Made by a program: the position numbers and the translations under genes
NCBI GenBank assembly: GCA_903853285.1
Contig: CAINTF010000107.1
Coordinates: forward strand, 1 to 8,718
Direction: 5' to 3'
DNA length: 8,718 bases
From: an uncultured Acidimicrobium sp.
Lineage (GTDB): Bacteria > Actinomycetota > Acidimicrobiia > Acidimicrobiales > Ilumatobacteraceae
Part shown: piece by piece, positions 1-5,982 of the stretch
Layout: each line of letters starts with the position of its first letter
How positions within the stretch are numbered: position 1 is the first letter of the stretch
Notes under the pieces: generated by a model
Told to the model about the DNA's origin: nothing
Seen by the model: the letters and a program-made list of their open reading frames with translations, nothing else
The model's database searches: none

Positions 1-1
1 C

Positions 2-487
2 GTGGTCATCGATTTGCATACGCTCACCCATGGCTTGCACGACAAGTCAGTGATTCACACAGGTCATGATGTCGAGTTGCCGATCGAGACAATTCGGCGC
101 ATGGCGTGTGAGGCCGAGATCATTCCTGTTGTACTCGACTCAAAGGGTGTTGTGCTTGACATCGGTCGCGCCTCGCGCCTTGCCACTCGCTATCAACGCA
201 AGGCACTAGAGGTCATGTATTCAACATGTGCGATTGAGTATTGCAATATCCCCAATGCCCAGTGCCAGCCGCACCACATTCGTTATTGGCGCGATGATGG
301 CACCACCGACATGCACAATCTCATACCCCTTTGCCCCGAGCACCATCGCTGTGTGCATGAAGGCGGTTGGAAGTTGTCACTGCATGGCGAGTCTCGCCAA
401 CTTTGCGTCACCTATCCCGACGGCAGGTCGCTCACGTCGTCTCCGACCGATACAGCGCGGAAGGATTTGTTGTATGACATATCGTGA
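2..487 (+). CDS. DUF222/13E12-type HNH endonuclease-like protein, 3' part (5' end outside window)
   Basis: The gene is open from the left edge of the window, so the real start lies upstream; the GTG at position 2 is only the first in-frame codon visible. The 161 visible residues match the C-terminal portion of actinobacterial DUF222-HNH (13E12 repeat family) proteins. The end of the DUF222 region is recognisable as RRMACEAEIIPVVL (about residues 32-45), followed by the GRASRLATRYQRKAL segment. An HNH zinc-finger nuclease domain spans about residues 73-123. Its likely metal ligands are Cys76, Cys81, Cys111 and His114, and the catalytic-type motif is HHIRYW (His91, His92), Asn106 and His119. 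The fold predicts a metal-dependent nuclease, but the biological role of this very common family is not established. The stop codon overlaps the start region of the downstream antitoxin gene. The family assignment is firm from the motifs; activity is inferred. Confidence 0.9.
   Translation: MVIDLHTLTHGLHDKSVIHTGHDVELPIETIRRMACEAEIIPVVLDSKGVVLDIGRASRLATRYQRKALEVMYSTCAIEYCNIPNAQCQPHHIRYWRDDGTTDMHNLIPLCPEHHRCVHEGGWKLSLHGESRQLCVTYPDGRSLTSSPTDTARKDLLYDIS
459..465 (+). promoter_or_regulatory. Ribosome binding site for the antitoxin gene (decides its start)
   Basis: GGAAGGA lies eight bases before the ATG at 474, inside the end of the HNH gene. No comparable purine-rich site precedes the alternative ATG at 501. 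This favours the 474 start, and translation coupled to the HNH gene, although the conserved domain would fit either start. Confidence 0.5.
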
Positions 488-502
488 TACATTGATCTGT
501 AT
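471..502. repeat. Alternating short inverted repeats at the antitoxin start, possible operator
   Basis: TGTAT (471-475), ATACA (487-491) and TGTAT (498-502) form two overlapping inverted repeats, with spacers of 11 and 6 bases, around the two candidate antitoxin start codons. Ribbon-helix-helix antitoxins typically bind short inverted repeats near their own gene start, so this could be an operator. The arms are only five bases and A/T-rich, so chance is a serious alternative. No convincing promoter was seen beside it. Confidence 0.25.
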
Positions 503-734
503 GCCCGATCTCATCTCTGTTCGCCTTGACACAACCACGCGACGCGCATTGATCAAGTTGCAACAAATGGGTTTGTCGCAATCCGATGCAATACGAATAG
601 CGATACAAGATGCAGCATCTGCCTTACGTGAACCAAAGAAGTTGGCCGCCGAAATGGCTGCACTGGAAGCCGACCCAACAGACAGAGCTGAAATGTTGCT
701 GATAGCAAAATTCATGGAGGATCTCAGTGAATAG
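474..734 (+). CDS. Ribbon-helix-helix (CopG/MazE-like) antitoxin
   Basis: This is a small acidic protein of 86 residues from ATG 474, or 77 from the in-frame ATG at 501. It carries an N-terminal ribbon-helix-helix DNA-binding domain: the strand is DLISVRLD, helix A is TTTRRALIKLQQMG, and helix B follows from LSQSDAIRIAIQDAA. The C-terminal half is helical and acidic (ALEADPTDRAEMLLIAKFME), the pattern used by antitoxins of MazF-type toxins to wrap and inhibit their partner. It should bind the downstream toxin and repress its own operon. The 474 start has a Shine-Dalgarno-like site and overlaps the HNH gene by 14 bases; the 501 start gives an N-terminus more typical of the family. Its stop overlaps the toxin start by eight bases. 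The family is inferred from domain pattern and the adjacent toxin, not from a specific named relative. Confidence 0.82.
   Translation: MTYRDTLICMPDLISVRLDTTTRRALIKLQQMGLSQSDAIRIAIQDAASALREPKKLAAEMAALEADPTDRAEMLLIAKFMEDLSE
716..720 (+). promoter_or_regulatory. Ribosome binding site for the MazF-like toxin
   Basis: GGAGG lies six bases before the GTG at 727, inside the last codons of the antitoxin gene. It fixes the toxin start at the GTG and supports translational coupling of toxin to antitoxin. Confidence 0.7.
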
Positions 735-1044
735 GGGTGACATCCATGTTTTCAATCCTTCAAAAAATGGCAGGCATGAAGTTCAAGGAAAACGATTTGC
801 TGTCGTAATTCAGTCAGACAGTTTGGCAAAGAGATCGGTGATTATCGTTGCTCCGACGTCCCAAAGCGCTCGAGATGCTTCGATCCGACCCGACATCATG
901 GTGCTCCAGCAATCAACCAAAGTACTTGTTGAACAAATGAGCGCAATTTCAATAGAACGCTTAGGCAAGAAGATTGGTCGCGTCGAAATTGACGAGCAAT
1001 GGGCAATTGATGATGCAATCCAGGCAGTACTTGGCCTCAATTAG
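727..1044 (+). CDS. MazF/PemK-family mRNA interferase toxin
   Basis: This 105-residue protein has the length and motif order of MazF/PemK toxins. The N-terminal RGDIHVFNP corresponds to the family's RGDI/V strand. KRFAVVIQSD matches the 'RPvlVvq' strand, with Arg23 at the position of the catalytic arginine. VIIVAPTSQS carries Thr44 at the position of the catalytic threonine. VLVEQMSAISIERLGKKIGRV matches the conserved 'QirtidkqRL' segment, and the C-terminus ends in the usual helix. Both expected active-site residues are present, so the toxin is predicted to be an active sequence-specific endoribonuclease that cuts mRNA to arrest growth. It starts at a GTG with a good ribosome binding site and overlaps the antitoxin stop by eight bases, the classic order with the antitoxin first. 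The cut site cannot be read from the sequence. Confidence 0.9.
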   Translation: MNRGDIHVFNPSKNGRHEVQGKRFAVVIQSDSLAKRSVIIVAPTSQSARDASIRPDIMVLQQSTKVLVEQMSAISIERLGKKIGRVEIDEQWAIDDAIQAVLGLN

Positions 1045-1130
1045 TAGCCCCTTGTGGTTGCTGTGGTCTGACAATTTGGCTATGGTAGGCATCGCAAGAC
1101 ATTTACAGGAAACTTCGCCCCTCTAACACG
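1045..1130. other. Intergenic gap between toxin and fbiC, no clear signal
   Basis: These 86 bases separate the toxin stop from the annotated fbiC start. A TATGGT at 1081-1086 could be a -10 element, but no -35 box lies at proper spacing. No hairpin followed by a T-run is visible. AGGA at 1107-1110 is too far (20 bases) from the GTG at 1131 to be a good ribosome binding site. fbiC must be transcribed either from a weak or atypical promoter here or by readthrough from the toxin block. Confidence 0.4.
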
Positions 1131-3599
1131 GTGAAGCAACTTGGTCGGGCGCTGGCAATCCAACTTCATTACGACCCACGGAGGGTTCAGTTGTCGACAC
1201 GTCAGCGCGTCCTTGATACACCCCTTGATCAGCTGTTGGTTGATGCGCGTGCAGTGCGCGACCGTCAGTTTGGTAGTCGGGTTACATACTCGCCAAAGGT
1301 TTTCATTCCACTCACCATGTTGTGTCGCGACAAGTGCGGATACTGCACATTTGCGCAGCCACCAGCACGTCTTGAAAATCCATATTTGTCTGCCGATCAA
1401 GTTTTGGCAATTGCCAAGCAAGGCGCCAAATCTGGATGCCACGAAGCACTCTTCACATTGGGTGAGCGACCAGAGTTGCGTTACGACGTAGCCGCCGAAT
1501 GGCTCAAAGCAAACGGCTTCGACTCGACCGTGCACTACTTGCACGACATGGCAGCACTTGTGTTGAAAGAAACTGGTTTGTTGCCGCATGCAAATGCCGG
1601 CGCGTTGTACAAAGACGAGTTGGCAATGTTGCGCAGCGTTTCACCCTCACAGGGCATGATGATCGAATCTTTGCGCGATGATCTGGACTGCCATCGTGGT
1701 GCACCAGACAAAGTGCCACAACGCCGACTCGACACTCTTGAGTGGGCCGGCGAACTCAAGATTCCATTTACAACCGGCATCTTGGTTGGCATCGGAGAAA
1801 CTCGTGAGGATCGTTTGGATGCACTCGAAGCAATTGCAGCCTCGCACGCTCGTCACGGTCACGTGCAAGAAGTCATCGTCCAAAACTTTTTGCCAAAACC
1901 ACGTACTGGGATGCAACATGAAGCGCCGTGCCCGCAAGACGAATATCTTTGGTCGATCGCTGCTGCGCGCATCATCTTGCCACCAAGCATTCACTTGCAA
2001 GCTCCACCAAACCTGAGCGACGACTTCGGAATTCTGCTTGATGCAGGGATTGATGACTGGGGTGGTGTCTCACCAATCACAGCAGATCATGTCAACCCAG
2101 AACGCCCTTGGCCAGCGCTCGACAAACTTCGAGTCGTCACTGAAGCCCGCGGCAAAGCACTTGCGCCTCGACTCACCATCTATCCAGAGTTTGCAATCAA
2201 CCCGACGGTGTGGGTCGATGATGCTTTGCACTTCCCTATTTTGGATCGCAGTGACGCCGAAGGTTTGGGTCGCGACGACCCGGGTCAGGTGTGGCCAGAA
2301 AAAGTAACCGCAGCAGATGTGGTTCTCGATGGCGCTGAAGTTGTTTTGATTGGTCACCGCTCAACACAGTGGTACTCGGGCGCTAACAATCCGCCCCCTT
2401 CGCTGATCGGGACGCAACACGACGGCACACCGTTCGACGAAATCGATATTGACACGTTGCGTGGACCAATTGCCGAGATCCTGCATGGAGTCCGACTCGG
2501 ACAGCGCATTAATGAAGCCGAGATAGTCACACTCTTTAGCGCTCGCGGCAAAGAAGTTCGCGCAATTGCCAAAGTTGCAGACGACTTGCGCAAACAAGTT
2601 GTCGGTGATGCCATCACATGGGTACACAACCGCAATATCAACTACACCAATGTGTGCACGTTCAAGTGCAAGTTCTGCGGGTTTTCCAAAGGTCCACTCT
2701 CACTCAACTTGCGCGGTACTCCGTACTTGCTCACGCTCGATGACATTGCCAATCGCGCACGCGAGGCATGGGACTTAGGCGCCACTGAAGTCACTTTGCA
2801 GGGCGGTATTCACCCAGACTTTGACGGCGACTATTACATCGATGTCACGCGAGCAGTAAAAGACGCTGTTCCAGACATGCACGTGCACGGTTTCACAGCA
2901 CTTGAAGTAACTGAAGGCGCCAAGCGTCTTGGAGAGCCGCTCTACAACTACATCATGCGACTCAAAGATGCTGGACTTGCGTCATTGCCTGGCACTGCTG
3001 CCGAAATTTTGGACGATGACATTCGTGCAATCTTGTGCCCAGACAAGATCAATACTGAAGAGTGGCTTGAGTGTCACCAAGTGGCTCACGAAGCTGGCTT
3101 GCGCTCAAACATCACCATCATGTTTGGATCTGTCGAGCATCCATTGAGTTGGGCCAAGCACATTGTGCGTACTCGCGCATTACAAGCACAGACCGGTGGC
3201 TTCACCGAGTTTGTCGGACTGCCATTCGTGCACATGGCATCACCTATTTATTTGCAGCACAAGTCTCGCCGCGGGCCGACGTTTAGAGAGACGCTGTTGA
3301 TGCACTCAATTGCGCGCATCGCCTACCACGGCCTGATTGACAACATCCAGGTGTCGTGGACAAAGATCGGCCCAATCGGCGCGGCGCAATTGCTACAGGC
3401 TGGCTGCAACGACATGGGTGGCACATTGATGAACGAAAACATCTCGCGTGCTGCAGGCGCAAGCCACGGTCAGGGCATGACCGAAGATGCGTTTCGTGCA
3501 ATCACTGAGCCAATCGGTCGTTCGCTCTTGCAACGCGACACAACATACGGTCGCCCAGACCGCGAACCGGCTAAAAAAGGCGCAGTACTAGCTCACTAA
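1131..3599 (+). CDS. fbiC: FO synthase, fused CofG-CofH type (coenzyme F420 biosynthesis)
   Basis: This 822-residue bifunctional radical-SAM enzyme makes FO (7,8-didemethyl-8-hydroxy-5-deazariboflavin), the chromophore of F420, from tyrosine and the riboflavin intermediate 5-amino-6-ribitylaminouracil. The N-terminal CofG-like half begins at YSPKVFIPLT and has the iron-sulfur motif CRDKCGYC (Cys65, Cys69, Cys72), ALFTLGERPE, GIGET (220-224) and DDWGGVSPITADHVNPERPWP. The C-terminal CofH-like half has NRNINYTNVCTFKCKFCGF (Cys509, Cys513, Cys516), TLQGGIHPDF, PGTAAEILDD, GGFTEFVGLPFVH and GGTLMNENISR. Both clusters are intact and the length is close to actinobacterial FbiC. The start is uncertain: GTG 1131 lacks a good ribosome binding site, while in-frame TTG 1191 has GGAGG (1180-1184) six bases upstream. 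Homology-like residues before 1191 favour the longer form. The last 12 bases overlap ribF, which lies on the other strand. Confidence 0.96.
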   Translation: MKQLGRALAIQLHYDPRRVQLSTRQRVLDTPLDQLLVDARAVRDRQFGSRVTYSPKVFIPLTMLCRDKCGYCTFAQPPARLENPYLSADQVLAIAKQGAKSGCHEALFTLGERPELRYDVAAEWLKANGFDSTVHYLHDMAALVLKETGLLPHANAGALYKDELAMLRSVSPSQGMMIESLRDDLDCHRGAPDKVPQRRLDTLEWAGELKIPFTTGILVGIGETREDRLDALEAIAASHARHGHVQEVIVQNFLPKPRTGMQHEAPCPQDEYLWSIAAARIILPPSIHLQAPPNLSDDFGILLDAGIDDWGGVSPITADHVNPERPWPALDKLRVVTEARGKALAPRLTIYPEFAINPTVWVDDALHFPILDRSDAEGLGRDDPGQVWPEKVTAADVVLDGAEVVLIGHRSTQWYSGANNPPPSLIGTQHDGTPFDEIDIDTLRGPIAEILHGVRLGQRINEAEIVTLFSARGKEVRAIAKVADDLRKQVVGDAITWVHNRNINYTNVCTFKCKFCGFSKGPLSLNLRGTPYLLTLDDIANRAREAWDLGATEVTLQGGIHPDFDGDYYIDVTRAVKDAVPDMHVHGFTALEVTEGAKRLGEPLYNYIMRLKDAGLASLPGTAAEILDDDIRAILCPDKINTEEWLECHQVAHEAGLRSNITIMFGSVEHPLSWAKHIVRTRALQAQTGGFTEFVGLPFVHMASPIYLQHKSRRGPTFRETLLMHSIARIAYHGLIDNIQVSWTKIGPIGAAQLLQAGCNDMGGTLMNENISRAAGASHGQGMTEDAFRAITEPIGRSLLQRDTTYGRPDREPAKKGAVLAH

Positions 3600-4523
3600 A
3601 CGAGCGGCTTCAACGTCAAGTTGCAACTGCGACTTAATTGCTTCTAGTCCGTCAAATTTGCGTTCACTGCGCAAGAAATGTTCAAACGTCACACTTACTT
3701 TCTGGCCGTATAAATCGCCGGCGAAGTCGAGCAAGTGCGCCTCCAACAATGAATGGTCGGCGTGTTCAAAAAATGTTGGGCGTCGACCAAGGTTGATCGC
3801 ACATGCATGCACCGAACCATCGTCGCACCGAAATTTCCCGGCATACACACCATCGGCTGGCAAACACATGGCATTAGGCACTTCGACATTCGCCGTTGGA
3901 AACCCAATCGTGCGACCCCGTTTATCGCCGTTGACAACCACTCCTCGCACTTCATAAGCACGACCCAGCAAGTTTGTTGCAACCTCCACCTGTCCGCCAG
4001 CAAGCGCACGGCGAATGGATGTTGAACTCACAGGTTCGGTTACACCGTCTGGTCGCTGCACGAGTTGAACAGGTGCAACTTCAAAATCAAACTGTTTGCC
4101 AAGGTCGCGCAACAGAGCAACGTTGCCAGCTCGCTTGACACCAAAATGAAAATCTTCACCAACGACAATCACTTGTGTATTGAGTGCGTCAACCAATACT
4201 CGCCTCACGAAAGAAGCTGGCTCTTCGGTCGATTGTGACGCATCAAAACTGACGATCATTGTCGCATCAACGCCTGTTTTTTCAAGTAACTCAAGTTTCT
4301 GATCTATGTCCGTGAGCAATTTTGGCGCAGACTCTGGCCTCACCACCGAAGCTGGATGGCGATCGAACGTGATCACAACACTTCGACAGCCCAACTGCTG
4401 CGCAGTTGACTTTACTTGTGCAATGACCGCCTGATGACCCCGGTGCACGCCGTCATATGCGCCAATCGTTACGACCGACCGCATCGACTCGGAGCTTTTA
4501 AGAATTTCGCGAATAACTTGCAC
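3588..4523 (-). CDS. ribF: Bifunctional riboflavin kinase/FAD synthetase
   Basis: This 311-residue enzyme phosphorylates riboflavin to FMN and adenylates FMN to FAD. The N-terminal FMN adenylyltransferase domain (about 1-180) shows GAYDGVHRGH (21-30, with the HxGH nucleotide-binding histidines 27 and 30), TFDRHP (52-57), EDFHFG (123-128) and SSTSIRRAL (166-174). The C-terminal riboflavin kinase domain (about 185-310) shows GRTIGFPTANV (203-213), PADGVYAGKF, INLGRRPTF and EAHLLDF, with Glu261 at the likely catalytic position. The length is normal. It starts at a GTG six bases after the truB stop; no strong ribosome binding site is visible, so it probably relies on coupling with truB. An in-frame ATG at codon 14 is possible but would trim the N-terminal strand. 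It is last in rbfA-truB-ribF, and its 3' end overlaps fbiC by 12 bases. Confidence 0.96.
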   Translation of the reverse strand: MQVIREILKSSESMRSVVTIGAYDGVHRGHQAVIAQVKSTAQQLGCRSVVITFDRHPASVVRPESAPKLLTDIDQKLELLEKTGVDATMIVSFDASQSTEEPASFVRRVLVDALNTQVIVVGEDFHFGVKRAGNVALLRDLGKQFDFEVAPVQLVQRPDGVTEPVSSTSIRRALAGGQVEVATNLLGRAYEVRGVVVNGDKRGRTIGFPTANVEVPNAMCLPADGVYAGKFRCDDGSVHACAINLGRRPTFFEHADHSLLEAHLLDFAGDLYGQKVSVTFEHFLRSERKFDGLEAIKSQLQLDVEAARLVS

Positions 4524-4529
4524 GAAGAA

Positions 4530-5423
4530 TCACGCTATCGCTTCGGCTAAAACCACAGTGGGTTTGGCCCGCGTGACATCCACTTGACCATGACTTTCAA
4601 ATACGTCATACACACCAAGCAATACGCCCTGTTCGTCCACAATTGCCCATGGTGCACTTTCTTTCCATGCTGGCAACACTCGTCCATGTCGAACCATGTC
4701 GGCCGTTGGGGCATCAACAACGATTTGAGTCATTGAGCGCAGCGCAGTGATCGGAGACAACAGCACCGCAGACTCTGGCGAATGCGATTCGGAAATTGTG
4801 AAATCACCAATTGAGGTGCGCTTGAGGTTTCGTAAATGTGCGCCACCCCCCAACAGTGCTCCAAGATCAGCCGCAAGTGTGCGCACATAAGTACCCGACG
4901 AAACATTGACGACAATGCGTACGACCAACGGATCATCAGTTGGTTGCACATCAAATGAGTGCACGGTGACTGGACGTGGTTTGCGCTCCACCACCACACC
5001 TTCGCGTGCAAGTTCGTGCAAGCGTTTGCCATCGACACGAATCGCCGAAACCATCGGCGGTATTTGCAAAATTTCTCCAGTGAGCTTTGCGGCTGCACTA
5101 CGCACCTGTTCAATTGTGATCCCACTCATGTCATGCCGTGCAGTCACTTCGCCAGCCGAGTCAAGCGTGTTTGTTTCGACTCCGAACACAACTTCGGCCT
5201 CGTACGTTTTATCCATGCCACTCAAAAACTGCATCAGCCTCGTCACATAACCAACACCCACGAGCAACACACCAGTTGCATCTGGGTCGAGCGTGCCAGC
5301 GTGACCAATACGTCTTTCGCCCAACAATTTGCGCATCTGATTCACCACGTCGTGACTTGTCACACCCGCTGGCTTATCGATGACTGCCAGACCGTGCACG
5401 GTTGGTGGGCGGCGGCGTGCCAC
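4530..5423 (-). CDS. truB: tRNA pseudouridine(55) synthase
   Basis: This 297-residue enzyme converts uridine 55 in the T-loop of tRNAs to pseudouridine and helps tRNA folding. GLAVIDKPAGVTSHDVV (11-27) is followed by the catalytic motif GHAGTLDPDATGVL (40-53), with Asp46 as the nucleophile. KTYEAEVVFG (72-81) carries the conserved tyrosine at 74. PPMVSAIRVDGKRLHELAREG (122-142) and SSGTYVRTLAADLG (175-188) complete the core. The C-terminal segment from about 235 looks like the small PUA-like RNA-binding domain. It begins with a GTG two bases after the rbfA stop and ends six bases before ribF, so the three genes are surely cotranscribed. Length and motifs are normal for the actinobacterial form. 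Confidence 0.96.
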   Translation of the reverse strand: MARRRPPTVHGLAVIDKPAGVTSHDVVNQMRKLLGERRIGHAGTLDPDATGVLLVGVGYVTRLMQFLSGMDKTYEAEVVFGVETNTLDSAGEVTARHDMSGITIEQVRSAAAKLTGEILQIPPMVSAIRVDGKRLHELAREGVVVERKPRPVTVHSFDVQPTDDPLVVRIVVNVSSGTYVRTLAADLGALLGGGAHLRNLKRTSIGDFTISESHSPESAVLLSPITALRSMTQIVVDAPTADMVRHGRVLPAWKESAPWAIVDEQGVLLGVYDVFESHGQVDVTRAKPTVVLAEAIA

Positions 5424-5425
5424 GA

Positions 5426-5920
5426 CTACTCGCTGTCGAGATTGCGCGTTCGCATTGGGTCATTGCGCAACACTTCGTCGATGCGAGCTGCAGCGCGGAT
5501 TCCGTCATCTGGTCGAAACTCAAGAATTGGCGTTCGTCGCGCATGAATCTGAGTTGCGATTGCTGATTGCAGCCGTTTGCGATTCTCATTCAAGGCTTCC
5601 AAGATTTGTTTGTCACCCTCTTCGCCCTGCAGTGAGTCATAGAAAACGATTCCACGATTCATCTCCGAGTCGACATCAATAGACGTCACTGTTACAAACG
5701 CCAGGCGATCATCATCAATGCGCACAAGTTCTTCGGCAACAACTTCGCGTACCGTTTCACTGATTCGAGCGGCTCGTGGATAACTGTGTTTACGGCTATT
5801 CGACTTGCCGCCAGACTTGCCGCCAGATTTGCTGCGTGATTGACCGCCAGACTTGCCGCCAGATCGACCTTCGACCCCACCGTCGCTGCGACCGCCCGAA
5901 CCACGTTCTCGTCTTGTCAT
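5426..5920 (-). CDS. rbfA: 30S ribosome-binding factor with Gly/Ser/Lys repeat N-terminal extension
   Basis: RbfA binds the 30S subunit and helps 16S rRNA 5'-end maturation and cold adaptation. The conserved KH-like core covers about residues 46-150: YPRAARISETVREVVAEEL, a strand region AFVTVTSIDVDSEM, IVFYDSL, LEALNENRKRLQSAIATQI and RRTPILEFRPDDGIRAAARI. In front of it is an unusual low-complexity, basic tail of about 45 residues, built partly from tetrapeptides EGRS-GGKS-GGQS-RSKS-GGKS-GGKS at residues 17-40. Most RbfA proteins begin close to the core. The ATG at 5920 has AGGA five bases upstream, and the tail stays in frame, so the extension looks genuinely translated. It is first in the operon with truB and ribF. 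No infB lies upstream; leuS is divergent instead. Confidence 0.93.
   Translation of the reverse strand: MTRRERGSGGRSDGGVEGRSGGKSGGQSRSKSGGKSGGKSNSRKHSYPRAARISETVREVVAEELVRIDDDRLAFVTVTSIDVDSEMNRGIVFYDSLQGEEGDKQILEALNENRKRLQSAIATQIHARRTPILEFRPDDGIRAAARIDEVLRNDPMRTRNLDSE
5802..5873. repeat. 12-bp tandem repeat, six units, inside rbfA
   Basis: Six consecutive 12-base units start at 5802, 5814, 5826, 5838, 5850 and 5862. Three (5802, 5814, 5850) are identical gacttgccgcca on the plus strand; the 5838 unit is a close variant and the 5826 and 5862 units are more diverged. Read on the minus strand each unit encodes a tetrapeptide of the GGKS type. Because 12 is a multiple of three, unit gain or loss keeps rbfA in frame. 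Confidence 0.9.
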
Positions 5921-5925
5921 CGTGA

Positions 5926-5929
5926 TCCT
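5926..5929 (-). promoter_or_regulatory. Ribosome binding site for rbfA
   Basis: AGGA on the minus strand lies five bases before the ATG at 5920. It supports this start, and therefore the reality of the repeat-rich N-terminal extension. Confidence 0.6.
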
Positions 5930-5945
5930 GCCTTTTGCCTCTCCA

Positions 5946-5973
5946 TTGAAACCATGCTTCGCTCATCTACGAT
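5946..5973 (+). promoter_or_regulatory. Probable leuS promoter giving a leaderless or nearly leaderless mRNA
   Basis: TTGAAA (5946-5951, five of six to the -35 consensus) and TACGAT (5968-5973, TAnnnT-type -10) are separated by 16 bases. The leuS ATG begins nine bases after the -10 box ends, so a normal start of transcription would fall at about 5980-5983, on or within three bases of the ATG. The GGAGG at 5976-5980 is only two bases from the ATG, too close for normal use. Predicted from sequence pattern only. Confidence 0.55.
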
Positions 5974-5982
5974 ACGGAGGCG

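Larger units (their letters stand above)
5921..5982. promoter_or_regulatory. Divergent control region between rbfA operon and leuS
   Basis: This 62-bp gap must hold start signals for both directions. The leuS side has a recognisable promoter (separate entry). On the rbfA side a TATCGT on the minus strand (5969-5974) overlaps the leuS -10 box, but no good -35 box precedes it at normal spacing; its upstream part would fall inside leuS. No riboswitch-like or T-box-like leader fits in this space. Confidence 0.5.

Noticed and set aside
228..473. Upstream extension of the antitoxin frame through the HNH gene
   Set aside because: The extension is out of frame with the conserved HNH domain, and its translation is unlike the antitoxin family; only the part from 474 or 501 is credible.
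1052..1086. Possible fbiC promoter TTGTGG and TATGGT
   Set aside because: The spacer would be 23 bases, too long for a standard promoter, and no better -35 box is present.
1080..1589. 169-codon open frame on the minus strand opposite fbiC
   Set aside because: It is antisense to a strongly conserved gene, its translation is rich in Cys and Trp with no domain pattern, and it is explained by codon bias of fbiC.
3591..3605. Small hairpin GCTC-7-GAGC at the fbiC/ribF junction as a bidirectional terminator
   Set aside because: The stem is only four base pairs with no T-run on either side, so it is not a credible terminator.
3619..3628. Perfect 10-bp palindrome AGTTGCAACT
   Set aside because: It lies inside the ribF coding region, has no loop and no second copy nearby; expected by chance at this scale.
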